In this document: positions 32,275 through 42,822 of the stretch, piece by piece
Numbering within the stretch: position 1 is the stretch's first letter
Layout of the letters: each line of letters starts with the position of its first letter
Source: Xanthostigma xanthostigma
Lineage: Eukaryota; Arthropoda; Insecta; Raphidioptera; Raphidiidae
Direction: 5' to 3'
Length of the DNA stretch: 64,000 nt
Assembly (NCBI GenBank): GCA_963575645.1
Contig: OY754464.1
Span: 75,056,948 to 75,120,947 of the forward strand
Program-made: the position numbers and the translations under genes
The notes under the pieces: model-generated
Seen by the model: only the letters and a program-made list of their open reading frames with translations
Told to the model about the DNA's origin: nothing
Databases searched by the model: none

Positions 32275-33084
32275 TCATAAGAAGTAGGCATCGTCTGAGA
32301 GAAAGGAAATGTCTGGCCACCCGAAAGTTGTTTTATGTTAATTCAGCACAGAGATGACGTCATTTCTTTACTGAATAATTCAAGCAATTAATATTGCACA
32401 AGGTCGTGCTTGTCACCTGTAAGTTTGGCAACAGTGTGCCTTTTTGCATAGTTTTCTCTTACGTAGAAAGTGAAATGTGTTTAGATATATACAGAGTCTA
32501 CTAACACCGGTGCCGACTAGTTAGACTGTTAGAGCATGTTCCGCTATCAAAAGTTTCGTCCCAGCAATGGTCCCAGCGCGCAGTCTAATCTTCATTACGT
32601 TATGTTCCCCTACGGTGAGAGTATTTGCTCACCAGCAACTGGGGCCTCCCCATTGAACTCACTTATCTTACTAACTAAACACATTCTCACAAACCAAATT
32701 CAATTGCAGATCATTGTTTCTATTTATTTAGTTTAATGTTTATTTGCTTTTACTTTTATCACATTCATTTGCATAGGCCAGAATGTAATTTGAACTAAAT
32801 TCGCTATAAACAAAGCTGTGCCTTAACTGTAACAAAACTTTGTATTAAAAGAAATTTTAATTACCTAGAGTATATGCGTAATTACGTTTTAACGAGAATT
32901 TTATGTAACTTTAAATTTTATCTGCTTAAACCTATTTTTGCAGTTAGTGTGTTGAATATTGTCTCTTGCTGCCGTTTATGAACGTATGTAGAAATGAATA
33001 AAACATACAAAATCAACCTCGCATGAACTATAACAAGACATTACAATTGTTAAAACTGTCAAATTATTGAGTCTAAGCCGACTA
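32275..33084. other. Unassigned AT-rich DNA
   Basis: No recognisable feature up to the GACTA direct repeat at 33080-33084. Confidence 0.45.
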
Positions 33085-34160
33085 AGCCTCTTGTTAACGG
33101 CAACGTATAACGGCCCGATTTTTATGACGGGCGACGGGCCGACGCGCAGTGTTCAATAGGTTAGTATAGGTGTTTGTTAACGCGACGGGCATGTAACCGT
33201 TGCAACAAAACTCAACGGATACCCGCACGTCGCCCCTCGGCGCGACGGCGGTCGGTCCGATGCAGTGGACCACGTCATTTCATAGATGTATATTCAATCA
33301 ATCAATCAATCAGTACTGTATTTGAGAACCAAATCTATTACAGGAATTCGTCACTTCACAAATTTATATAAACAAAATTTACAAAAATAAAAAGGAAAAA
33401 AGAAACTTTGCAAAATAGCATATTTATGACTTATTCAAATAGCATAAAGCTTCTGATTTTGACCATATTTACAATATAATAATAAATGTCTGAAATTTTT
33501 TGATTTGAGAGGTTTGACAAGAGCTGCTCTAGGGGAATATAATTGCGGTCCTTTACAATATATTTTGCTATCCAGGCACTTCTTATGTGATGATATATCG
33601 GACATGAAAATAAGACATGATGTAGGTTTTCTTCTTCCCGCAAGTTACATACCATGCATAAATTGTTTGAGTCCCAAGAATATCTGTAGCCCTTTATTGT
33701 GATTCCAATTAATTTAGTGCCCATCAGTCTTAACTGGCTAATAACTCTTAATTTGTTTATATTAATTGACAAGGTTAAGTAGTTTTCTATCTTTTCCGAA
33801 CTTTTTAATACTTGGTAGCTACTGTTATATGTTGAATAGAAGTATATGGACGACGACAGATGTGCGCGCACGTTTTTACCTATAGCTAGCATGTTCTGCT
33901 CATTGTGAATATGGAGTTTAAAATTGATATTGATTTATTAATTAGCCTTGTTCATAATAGGCCAGTGTTGGGACAAGACTTTAGAAAATTACAAAAATAA
34001 ACAAGCAAGACATAACGTACTTGCACTTCTTCGCCCTTCAATTATATAACTGATATCGATAACAATGGACGCGCTCACGCATATGCGGATCGTATACAAA
34101 GGTAACCGTTTCGCGTCGGCCCGTTACCCGTTGGCTAAAACGGTAGTTAACAAGAGCCCT
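33085..34160. mobile_element. GC-rich-ended TIR element carrying a LINE fragment
   Basis: Left AGCCTCTTGTTAAC and right GTTAACAAGAGCCCT are inverted. GACTA flanks both sides (33080-33084, 34161-34165), suggesting a 5-bp duplication. The first and last 200 bp are rich in CG (GACGGGCGACGGGCCGACG; GTCGGCCCGTTACCCG), unlike the rest of the window. A minus-strand LINE fragment fills about 33293-33930. Confidence 0.65.
33293..33930 (-). pseudogene. LINE 3' fragment: polymerase C-terminal zinc-knuckle domain and tail
   Basis: The minus-strand frame 33892-33431 (153 residues) contains C79-x2-C82, H91/H92 and C97 (LCMVCNLREEENLHHVLFSC), the Cys/His knuckle that follows the reverse transcriptase in many LINE ORF2 proteins. 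Past the stop, the 3' end is marked by a GATTGATTGATTGATTGA tail at 33293-33311 on the plus strand as ATCA repeats. The 5' part is missing, as expected of truncated LINE insertions. Not functional. Confidence 0.75.
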
Positions 34161-34210
34161 GACTAGTGGAGAACGGTTATATTATATTATACACGTTTGA
34201 TTTTAACGGG

Positions 34211-34356
34211 AAAAGATACAATACAAGCTTGAAAAGACGCCTTGTGTGAAGCGAGCACATAAAAGCAATTAAGAAAACTAGTGCTAGAAATTTAGTAGTG
34301 AAATCTAGCAAAGAATCTAGCGCCAAATCCAGTCTCGTGTGCAGCGAGCTTAACTC
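34211..34356 (-). mobile_element. X-family element, end fragment
   Basis: Inverse of the X-family left end: CAAGCTTGAAAAGACGCCTT, AGAAAACTAGTGCTAGAAAT, and terminal CTCGTGTGCAGCGAGCTTAA. The rest of the element is absent. Confidence 0.65.
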
Positions 34357-34864
34357 CCTCTTTATAAAATATGTGTAGACAAAGTATACTTCGTGAACGG
34401 GGCATTATTGTCTTTAGACAAACATAATCACATTATCCAAACACAAGGAATATATGAAATCAGTGAGTATAAATCGCACACACTTCTCGGGGCAAACCGC
34501 ATAAGTGCATATACACGCACCCTGCCGAGAGCCAAGGGGCATATAATATATACCCACCGTGGATAGAATCCTCCTTCTACCGTCTTCTTCAACGTCACCG
34601 TCGTCTCTTCTTTCTTTCAATCCCAACAATACTCAACTACCTATTCTCACTTTATACTAACGCTTCCTCCCAATGGCTTTGGGTTTTTTTTTGCGCTAGT
34701 AATAATATTGTAAATGCAAATGTAAGTGATTTTCTGGACATATCTTACATAATAATAAGTACTGTAGTTTCAACTTGCTCTGCAAGTAAACCTTAAGCAT
34801 GTCGGTGACGAACCTGAAGTTTTGGGTGCTTGTGGATGCAGAATTCTTTACGGCATTTTTTCCT
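34357..34864. other. Unassigned DNA
   Basis: Minus-strand frame at 34414-34629 has no recognisable motif; nothing else seen. Confidence 0.45.
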
Positions 34865-34912
34865 ATAATAATAATAATAATAGTAATAATAATAATAGTA
34901 ATAATAATAATG

Positions 34913-34947
<35 letters not shown>
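34865..34947. repeat. (AAT)n microsatellite
   Basis: About 83 bp of ATAATAATA units with occasional AGT or ATG variants. It produces a long isoleucine run in a meaningless open frame at 34799-35089. Confidence 0.97.
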
Positions 34948-34948
<1 letters not shown>

Positions 34949-35505
34949 CGTTTAACGTCCGTTTCTCAACTTGATGTCATAACAGACGCCTTTCGCACCA
35001 TTATTATTTTCCATCTGTCACACTTCCCGTTATTTTCTACAATTTTTGAACTTCAACTAAATAGCAATGGGCGAATGAAGGAATTTTAGACATTGTGGTA
35101 AGGTAGGCAAATTTTGAGCATAGGAGTTTGACAGGTAATCGGCCATGGCCTTGAATAAGGAGCCATCTCAATATTTATCTGGATTTTTTTTGTTATATTG
35201 GATGTAGTGAAACAATTCGCTAAAAATGGTTTTATATGGTTTTATTAACAATTTAAATCACATATTACATAACATAGTTTAAAAAAATCTTGTTTAGTTT
35301 TTGGTTAAATCCTGAAAAAAGTTTTCTTGTATAGTGGTTATTGTTCAGGAAAGAAAGAATGCCTTTATTATTAAAATTGAACATGTTCGGGAAACATAGA
35401 TAAGATTTTAGTAACATACCTATCTAAGGGCTGGAAGGGATGGGTCAAAGAGAACCTGTCCGCTTGATTTAGTTTGGGAAACACATACATACCTACCGAA
35501 GATTT
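34948..35505. other. Unassigned AT-rich DNA
   Basis: No recognisable feature. Confidence 0.5.
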
Positions 35506-36231
35506 TTTACCATTCCAACCCACAAGGGGGGGGGGGGGGGGCGTGGTACAAGTTTAGGTCAAAATTCACATTTTAAAATTTTACAATATTTTTTCGTTTT
35601 AACTGTTAAGGTCCTCCGAAAAAAAAAATATATTTTTGGAAAAAGTATGTGCGTCAGTTTGTCTGTGAACACGATACAGGTCAAACGGATGAACGGATCG
35701 AAACCAAATTTGAAATCTCTATCCCATGCGCAGTTGCAGGTAGCGGCTAGTATATAATAATTTCAATGCAAAATAGAATGTTTTATGTTCAAAAATGTTA
35801 TTTCTTAGAGGTTTTTTTTTTCTTTCGAGATATGAATTTTTGAATTTTGAAAATTTTGAGCAGTACCTATGTAATTTAATTTTTTTTTCAAAATTCCAAA
35901 ATTTATTTCATCAAAACAAAAAAAATGCCTGTTTGAAAATTTCAGGGTCTTTTAAGAACAGATAGAGGTAGTCTACAAGAAAATTTAAGCCAAAATAAAA
36001 TATAAGTTTTTGATTTATTCAATTTTGAAAGTTTAAAAATTTTGCGATTTTTTGATTTTTCAAATTATTTTTTTTTTTTAATATATACTTATTTTTTGTA
36101 GCCCCAAATTCTTTAAAATGAACTGTTTGTCTGTGAACACGATATAGATCAAACGGATGAATGGATTGAAACCAAATTTCAAAAATGAATCGCATGCGGA
36201 ATTGCGGGAAAAGGTTAGTAATAAATACAAA
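35506..36231. repeat. Repeat fragments with a 16-G run
   Basis: TACCATTCCAACCCACAAG and TTAGGTCAAAATTCACATTT match 43188-43250. GTCTGTGAACACGATACAGG at about 35669 recurs as GTCTGTGAACACGATATAGA at 36129, each followed by a variant of TCAAACGGATGAACGGATCG. An uninterrupted run of 16 G lies at 35526-35541; the homologous site at 43198 is simply GTGGGG. Confidence 0.55.
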
Positions 36232-36484
36232 TTTTTGATTAACGTCTGAATAGAACTCTTCAAATAAATAAAATTGTCGACCAATTTTTTCCAGACTATA
36301 TATTGACAAAAAATAATATAAAAATATAAGTCAATATAATTCATTCAAACTATCATTCAATCGTATTAGAAAATAAGTAGCTAATACTAATTAATTTTTA
36401 TATTTTTTTAGATATTTTTGAAGAAGATCCAAAGCCGGATCGAAAGGTCATCTTTTGTTATATTGACTTATACTTTATATATTG
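36232..36484. mobile_element. Head-to-head Penelope-type ends
   Basis: The left part has TTGATTAACGTCTGAATAGA and AAAATTGTCGACCAATTTTT followed by CAGACTATATATTGACA. The right part has TTTGAAGAAGATCCAAAGCC and GGATCGAAAGGTC then TATTGACTTATACTTTATAT. The two halves are inverted relative to each other around about 36340. The hammerhead-like core (36418-36449) reads TTGAAGAA, stem GATCC/GGATC, GAAAGGTC: decayed. Confidence 0.55.
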
Positions 36485-36702
36485 ACACTATTGACCATAC
36501 ACATCTTCTTGATAAACTTGAATCATAGGGCATAAGGGGTATAGCAAATGATTTGATTAAGTCATACTTATCAAACAGATAACAGTATGTATCAATAAAA
36601 TTTGTCGTCAGATTTAAATTCCAACAACCTTGGGGTGCCTCAAGGCTCCATTCTGGGTCCAATATTATTCATTATCTTAATAAATTACTCCCATTACATA
36701 TA

Positions 36703-37228
36703 CAGTGTAACCTCTTAATAACGTCCTTCGTTATAACGAAAAACTCCCTATAACGTAGAAAATTTTAGAGTTTGGTTGGTTTACCTTAAAACCCATACAT
36801 TAATACCCTCTTTATATCGTAACAACCATTCTCTATTACGATGAAATATGTTCATATTTAGGCGTATTTAACAGTGTAATTGTTTTTATACAACAAAATG
36901 AAGATGAAGAAGATGATAGAGAGGACGATTTTTAACCATCATCAACTATTCAACAAGCACTTGATGCCGCTAAACTTATCGAAACATTCCTATTGTTTAA
37001 TGAAGGTGATTCCACCACATCCCAAGAGTCAAGACATGCATAATACTTAATAAAATACAAAACAAATATTGGCATAGCAAAAACGCCAAGCAAAGTTAAC
37101 AGACTACATGGAATAAATTAATTAGGTGAAATTTGGTTATTTTTCTTTCTTCCCTCCATATAACGAAAATTCTTTATAACGAAAAAAATGCTCGGTCCCT
37201 TGAGATTTGTTATAAAGAGGTTACACTG
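36703..37228. mobile_element. pogo/Tigger-like miniature element in LINE
   Basis: Ends CAGTGTAACCTCTTAATAAC and TTATAAAGAGGTTACACTG are inverted; TA flanks each side (36701-36702, 37229-37230). Subterminal TTATAACGAAAA words are typical of pogo/Tigger ends. A transposase C-terminal relic lies inside (36898-37042). 526 bp, internally deleted. Confidence 0.88.
36898..37042 (+). pseudogene. pogo/Tigger-type transposase C-terminal relic
   Basis: An acidic stretch NEDEEDDREDDF is followed by a stop and then SSTIQQALDAAKLIETFLLF and NEGDST, ending in a stop. The acidic linker followed by a short helix of the ALxAxxxIxxFL type resembles the C-terminal tail of Tigger/jerky transposases. The DDE catalytic core is missing. 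Assignment rests on the tail and the element ends together. Confidence 0.5.
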
Positions 37229-37463
37229 TATGTCTACGGGTAATACTGTTATGTATGCTGACGACACAACCCAAACTATCACAGGTTTTGCTGACAAAAA
37301 TGATCTTTCAGATTGTGTACAGGAAAATATAACAGCTATGAAACGATGGTGTGAATTAAATAAACTTGTATTAAATACTGACAAGACAGTTGTATTGAAT
37401 TTTCATACAAATTATAAAACTCCCTGTGTTGATCGCTCATTATGTGTCAAACTAGATAATAAA

Positions 37464-37850
37464 ATAGAATAAAATAGAATAGAATAGAATAAAATAGCAT
37501 CTTTATTAAGAACCAGAGTAGGTATAATAGCGTTAAGAACAAATGCAATATAATATCACTTAAAATCACAGTTTAAAATTTAAACACATCATCAAAGACA
37601 GTCATTAAAAATTACAATGCACCATTTAAAAGGTTTAACAAAAATACAACTTTAACATAGTAAGAGGTTAAAAAAAAAAATCTGTCAGAGAATAAAATTC
37701 CACATCAATCAAAAAATTGAAAACAGCCGTTTTAAATAAACTGATACAAAACTCCAACTGTACCAAATAATGATTGTACTTTCCTATTATGTTTTGACGA
37801 ACCTTCCTACTATTGTAGCTCTTTTTAAGGTTAAATATAGATATTATTAT
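37464..37850 (-). pseudogene. LINE 3' end with ATTCT tail
   Basis: On the minus strand, a frame from about 37840 reads IFNLKKSYNSRKVRQNIIGK and ends with a stop near 37620. An AT-rich 3' UTR with CTTAATAAAGATGC and a tail of ATTCT units (37464-37497) follows. Such 3' short-repeat tails mark LINE ends. It inserted into or abuts the plus-strand LINE at 36486-37463. Confidence 0.55.
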
Positions 37851-38590
37851 TATTATTATTATATTATTATTATTTTTTGTCTATATATAGTCTGAAAAAA
37901 ATTGGTTGACAATTTTATTAAAATTTGATTAGTAATTTATAATTTCAATGTAAAGTAGAAAGTTCTATGTTCAAAAATTTTATTTATTTTCGGCGAGTCT
38001 CTGTGTATTGACGAATAATAAACATTGCTGAAGCTTACTCGTTAATTTATTTATCCAGAAAATAAAGAATAATCTAATGAAAAGCTTTCAGCTCGATATT
38101 AACATCGAAGTTCGCTTATAAAAACCTTTCAGAATGGTTTGTAGGCGACTCCGCCGCTTCAGTCTTCGGTATTTTTTAGTTCCGAATTAAAAGGGACATG
38201 TGTACACGCGTTATATCTACGCCCTACTGTTTTAGCATAATCTGAACGTATTTTTGTTGTGTCAGAGGTTGCGTTAATGTATTCATACTCGACGGAAATG
38301 TTTTTAAATGAAAATGAAGCTTTCATATATTATTTAACAAAAATGTTTTCCACATATTTTAACTTGTCATCGCCCGAATGGGCGCTCTATTGTTTGCAAA
38401 TAACAAAGTGTTTAACCCTTTTAACGACAGTCTCGTTACAGCTTTAAACTGTTGATCACAAATATCATTGGCTTGATAGTTTTTTTTTATATTACTATTA
38501 GTTTCAATTTGTTTAAGACTAATTCAATCTACTGGATTAATAAATTCCATTCTATTCTATACTATATTTTAGTGCTAGCATATTAAAAAA
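37851..38590 (+). other. PLE-end scrap and LINE-like 3' tail
   Basis: TAGTCTGAAAAAAATTGGTT and GACAATTTTATTAAA at 37887-37921 match Penelope-type ends. At 38541-38565 TAATAAATTCCATTCTATTC and TATAC look like a plus-strand LINE tail. Between these nothing is legible. Confidence 0.4.
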
Positions 38591-39067
38591 AAACGAGTGT
38601 GCTCTAGACCACACGACTGAAGTAAAACTTCTTCCTGCCATAATTTGTTATTATTCACCCGAAAATTCACAAAATATGAATAAATTTACAATTTTATTCA
38701 CTTTAAACGTAGAATATTACATAAAGATCTCGACTGGCAAGTAAAGAGTACTGCTTATATTTTCGATCACCTGATGGTGCCAAGTATGTGTCATTCTATT
38801 GTTAGTACTGCTTATATTGTCGGCCACCTGATGGCGTCACTAGCCAGTGAAGTCTTTGTTGAGGAAGAGAGAAAGAAAATGTGCGCGCTCACCTCTCTCT
38901 CTTGCCCCTACAGTAATATAATAAACGTAACTCTCTCTCTTTTTGTCTTCACTAACTTATATCTCCCTCTCAACTTCCGTTCGCCTCGTCCGATTTCCGT
39001 AAACGCTTTCGTCAGGCATTTACCAGCTTACTCCCAGAGTCAAGCGTGCCTAAAGAAGTTTTACTTC
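38591..39067 (+). repeat. Repeat shared with 12238-12480, with GAAGTTTTACTTC at both ends
   Basis: GAAGTAAAACTTC at 38619-38631 and GAAGTTTTACTTC at 39055-39067. CACCTGATGGTGCCAAGTAT and CACCTGATGGCGTCACTAGC form an internal duplication, as in the inverse copy at 12.3 kb. TCTCTCTCTTGCCCC and CTCTCTCTTTTT pyrimidine runs fill the middle. The frame at 38774-39118 is incidental. Confidence 0.6.
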
Positions 39068-39500
39068 AAAAACTGGCCTCGCGCACCGAGGATTCCGTAC
39101 GAACTTGTACGCACGTAAGTAGTTTGACCATCACGTGAATCGAGTCTCAAAGATTTTTTCCGCTTAGCCATTGGAAAACTGTTGCCACCATACATCGACA
39201 AACGTCGCGGTCAGTTTGCTAACTAAGCGTGTAGTTGCAAAGACTTCAGATAAACTGTATTGTACCTCGTGGCTATATCTGATATGCTAGTTGTCGTACC
39301 GTGTTGTATGCGAGAGTTATCATATTGTGATGTACAAACGCAACGGTAGCGTACGCTTGTTTTGTATTAAAAGTTAAAACTGTTATTGAGTACGTACGTA
39401 GCATGTTGTTGCGGTTTTTTGTGATGTAACTATTTACTGTTTTCGGATTTTGCTCTTTACTTTTGCTATAAGGCATTGCTTCTTGCCAAATTTAATGATT
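39068..39500. other. Unassigned DNA
   Basis: No recognisable feature. Confidence 0.45.
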
Positions 39501-40060
39501 CTACTAGCGCCGCTAGTGGATAATAGAGAATTATTGAACTCACTTTTTATGGAAATCGCGACATGTTTCTGTGGTGATAAGTCAAAAGCTTTAGTTGGCC
39601 ATGATGTGTCACAAAAAAATGTAATAAGGATAAAATATTTTTAACAAAAAAAATTGAACCGACTTTTTCGAATAAAAAAAATATTTTGAAAATCGGTCCA
39701 TAATTGACGGAGAAATCGGTGAACATACATAAAAAAAAATTTAAAAAAATATACAGACGAACATAGAACCTCCTCCTTTTTGTTGAAGTCGGTTAAAAAT
39801 TGATGTTAATTTTATATAGGTACCATAAAATTCAGATTGTACACCATTATATAAATAGCATAACATAAAAGGTATGTGAGAATTATTTATTTATCAATTA
39901 TGACGTACAATATATAAATAATTAATTTGTTTATACTGACAGCGCCAATGATCTTTATTTTACTTAATTCGCCATCAGCGCAACAGCCCGGAACACAACA
40001 AGCATTCCAGATCGCTTAGTTTTGCACATGTTTTCTTTGTAATAGAAAAAACTTTATAAA
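39501..40060 (+). mobile_element. Y-family repeat, copy 1
   Basis: Starts TACTAGCGCCGCTAGTGGAT (itself palindromic: CTAGCGCCGCTAG). It includes TTATTGAACTCACTTTTTAT, AAGCTTTAGTTGGCCATGAT, ATTATATAAATAGCATAAC and TCAGCGCAACAGCCC, all shared with 58698-59960. A different repeat (39646-39796) is nested within it. Confidence 0.7.
39646..39796 (-). mobile_element. Nested AACCGACTTCAA repeat
   Basis: GAACCGACTTTTTCGAATAA at the left and GTTGAAGTCGGTTAAAAA at the right are inverted edges. The interior CAGACGAACATAGAACCTCC matches the common insect repeat whose edge also appears at 14930 and 48737. It interrupts Y-family DNA between TAAAATATTTTT and TTGATGTTAATTTTATATAG. Confidence 0.5.
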
Positions 40061-40825
40061 ATTATAACTATTTTCACTTTTAATAAACATACGGAAAATT
40101 TGAGGTTGAAGTTTCCCCTAGTGCTCACCACTGCGCCTCCTTGGATATAGCCCATAGGTTTTGATTCCCAAGAGTCTTGAGGTGCGGAACTCAAAAACGC
40201 AAATAAAGAGACATCGAACCCAATGGCTGTTATCGGTTTTCTAGTCTTCTCATCCTTATTCTATATATTTATTATTTTAAGGCGGTCTCAGCAAAGACCT
40301 CAAGAACGCTCAACCGTTCTGAACGGATTTTGTATCTCGGTTGTGATATGCATATTAAGTTATTGAAATAAGCCAGTGACGTACAAAATTTCTATCTTTG
40401 TACCTTTTTAAAATCTCTTGCTTTAAATTTAAATGTCGTATTTTTTACTTTCTAAAAATTAAATTTCCGATAATATTTCTAGTTTATTAAACAAAATGTA
40501 TTTTATCATATTTTTTTTATTTTAAAGAGAGAAAAAAAAAACAAAACAATATGTGCTTCTATCCCTAGGATTATTAGCACTAAACATATATATGTACCTA
40601 TATATAAATAGTAAGACGGAGAGCTGGCTACGGAGGGGTAGGGATGACTCGGTGCAAAGCTGAAAATTTGCAGAATAATAAGTACAAGTAAGTAGGGAAA
40701 AAATTGCCAGAAGACTAGGCAGAAGATAGAGAGCCGCCAGAAGGCGCTAATGTTGCGAAAAAAATTGCAATAATTATGTGACTCGCAGTGCACTTCTGGC
40801 AATTTCTGTATTTATTCTGTAATTC
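40061..40825. other. Unassigned AT-rich DNA
   Basis: Minus-strand frame at 40506-40802 is hydrophobic and unrecognised. Nothing else seen. Confidence 0.45.
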
Positions 40826-41080
40826 AAAATAAATTAAAATTTTAATTTACTACGTTTCTAAAACGAACTAAAAAATATAAAATATTTTTTTTAACTTGTA
40901 TATTTTGAAACGAAAAACGTGGGGCGCATGCGACAGTTACGTAAAAAATTCTCTACATTTTTTATGTAACTGTCGCATGCGCCCCACGTTTTTCGTTTCA
41001 AATCATATAAGTTAAAAAAAATATTTTATATTTTTTAGTTCGTTTTAGAAACGTGGTAAATTAAAATTTTAATTTATTTT
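40826..41080. repeat. Foldback with 124-bp arms and 7-nt spacer
   Basis: Arms 40826-40949 and 40957-41080 are near-perfect inverted copies around TCTCTAC. The inner arm has AAACGTGGGGCGCATGCGAC AGTTACG. It is the largest palindrome in the window and would form a single long hairpin if transcribed. Confidence 0.93.
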
Positions 41081-41082
41081 AT

Positions 41083-41165
41083 TTTCAAATAAATAAAATT
41101 ATCAACCAATTTTTTCAAATAACGTTTCGGTCCGGATTTGGATCTTCTTCAGAAAAAAATTGAGA
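41083..41165 (-). mobile_element. Penelope-type end with hammerhead-like core
   Basis: AAATAAATAAAATTATCAAC CAATTTTTTCAA is followed by AACGTTTCGGTCCGGATTTG and GATCTTCTTCAG. Minus-strand core (41121-41152): CTGAAGAA, GATCC, AAATCC, GGACC, GAAACGTT; one A-C mismatch in the inner stem and no outer stem. It directly follows the foldback. Confidence 0.6.
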
Positions 41166-42087
41166 CGTTAATCAAAGATTTGATTATTTTATTTCCTTTT
41201 TAGATATAGATTGAAAGCTAACGGGTACCTAGCTGTAAAATTATTAAAAGAATTTTATATTCTATAGCCTTTAGATAATATCAGAGATAAGTTAGTCTCG
41301 CTACCACTGAATTAGGTCGGGGTTTCCCAAGCATTATTGGAATGTTTAAGAAACTAGTGTGAAGTTGACGCAAACCGGACATAACTTAATATAGTCCCGT
41401 TCACAGAGGATGTGTGAAGAACGTGCAAAGCAACGATATAACCGCTTTACACGGATTACATATTATACAGACTGTTCATTGAAAAAATATCGAAATCTCA
41501 CCAAAAAAAAAATTGAATAACCGATTGTCTAGTTACCGTATATCCAAATCATTGTAAAATATAAAAATATTGAAAATTTAGAAAAATGTATAATTAGTGA
41601 AAATTAATTTTAAAAATATAAAATTCATTTATTTTCAATTTATTAAATGGCGCGAATAAGGTAGAATAATATTTTTACCCACGACGGAACGACGAAGGTA
41701 TATGCGTTTAGCCTGAAAGATTGTTTGCTTGCTTGTTTGTTTGTTAGTATGTTAGTTTGTTTGTTTGTGCACTCGAATGTTGCCATTTATCTGGAAAACG
41801 GTTTGATCAATAATTCAGATGCGGTTTTCTGTAAAGGGTTTGTTATTCATCTGTGATGGTTCTTAGATAGATCTTACGATGGTAACGCCCCAGGGGACGC
41901 TGCACTACACAAAAATTAATCGCAAAAAAAAATAATAAACGTGCTACGCACGAACAGATCTATCACGCGTCCGTTACTAGTACTTTTTACAGCAATACAC
42001 TTGAAAATTTATTGAAAACACAATATTATGAGCACTCTCGTTCATAACGCGATTCGACAGCTAGGCTATCACTGTGTACGCCAGTTC
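41166..42087. other. Unassigned DNA
   Basis: A TTTGTTTGTTTGT-type low-complexity run lies at about 41735-41766. Otherwise nothing is legible. Confidence 0.45.
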
Positions 42088-42095
42088 GTCTAGAC

Positions 42096-42411
42096 CAGGG
42101 GTCGGCAACCTTTTGAGACGGAAGAGCCAAAAGTTACAATTTACAAAATTGCCCAGTTTTTAAAGAGCCACTAAACATTTTCGTTTCAGTTTTATAGTAT
42201 TTGCTTATATATGTGCAATATATTTATATATCCGAGGACGACACGTCGCGACGGGGGCAGTGCGGGTGAGACGCGAGTGGAAATGGCTGAGAGATAGACA
42301 TGGCACTCAATCATGGATCGATTGAACGATTTTTAAAGGTTTATATAATTAAATAATTATTTTTTGCGTGTGGAACTTTACATCAAAAGAGCCGCAGGTT
42401 GCCGACCCCTG
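42096..42411. mobile_element. hAT miniature element
   Basis: Perfect 15-bp inverted ends CAGGGGTCGGCAACC / GGTTGCCGACCCCTG. Flanks GTCTAGAC (42088-42095) and GTCTAGAT (42412-42419) match in 7 of 8 bases. Interior has AAGAGCCAAAAGTTAC and AAAAGAGCCGC. 316 bp. Confidence 0.93.
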
Positions 42412-42463
42412 GTCTAGATCATCTGGACACACTTTTACAAAATCTCTAAAAAGTTTAAAATAA

Positions 42464-42822
42464 AACAAAATTAAAAATTTTGATTAAACCCACGACGAAT
42501 GTAAATGTTGTAATAGAAAAAGAATTAAATAAAATTCTAAAATTCCCCGACTTAACGCAGGTAAGTAACCAAAGAAAATCCGTCGGGGGTTGCCATTCGC
42601 TGCCCTGAAATGAACTAAAATATTGCAATTTTAGAGTATTTGGCTGATTGAAATCACGTTTCATACGTAAATAACTGTAGTCTAATTCTTCTATTCTTAA
42701 TTCAGGGCAGCGAATGGCAGCCCCCGACGGATTTTTGGAAATTTTTGAATTTTATTTAATTCTTTTTCTATTACAACATTCACATTCGTCGTGGGTTTTT
42801 TCAAAATTTTTAATTTTGTTTC
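42464..42822. repeat. Foldback with about 130-bp arms, left arm interrupted
   Basis: The left arm reads CAAAATTAAAAATTTTGATT, AACCCACGACGAATGTAAAT, then GGGGGTTGCCATTCGCTGCC. The right arm 42704-42822 is the inverse. The left arm holds about 28 extra bases (CCGACTTAACGCAGGTAAGT and following) absent from the right. Spacer about 90 bp. The frame at 42455-42664 is incidental. Confidence 0.85.

Larger units (their letters stand above)
36486..37463 (+). pseudogene. LINE reverse transcriptase palm relic, split by a Tigger-like element
   Basis: Before the insertion, frames read IDHTHLLDKLE and, after a shift, LGVPQGSILGPILFII (from 36629), reverse transcriptase motif B. After the insertion (from 37231) the frame reads STGNTVMYADDTTQT with the catalytic YADD box at 37254-37265, then VQENITAMKRWCELNKLVLN and DKTVVLNF. 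Removing 36703-37228 and one TA restores a continuous frame across the junction. Frameshifts and stops make it dead. It ends where the next LINE tail (37464) begins. Confidence 0.82.

Noticed and set aside
34799-35089. 96-codon open frame
   Set aside because: Its core is a run of isoleucines from an (AAT)n microsatellite.
38259-38447. 62-codon open frame before the ATTCT-type tail
   Set aside because: No LINE or other domain is recognisable; too short to support as a gene.
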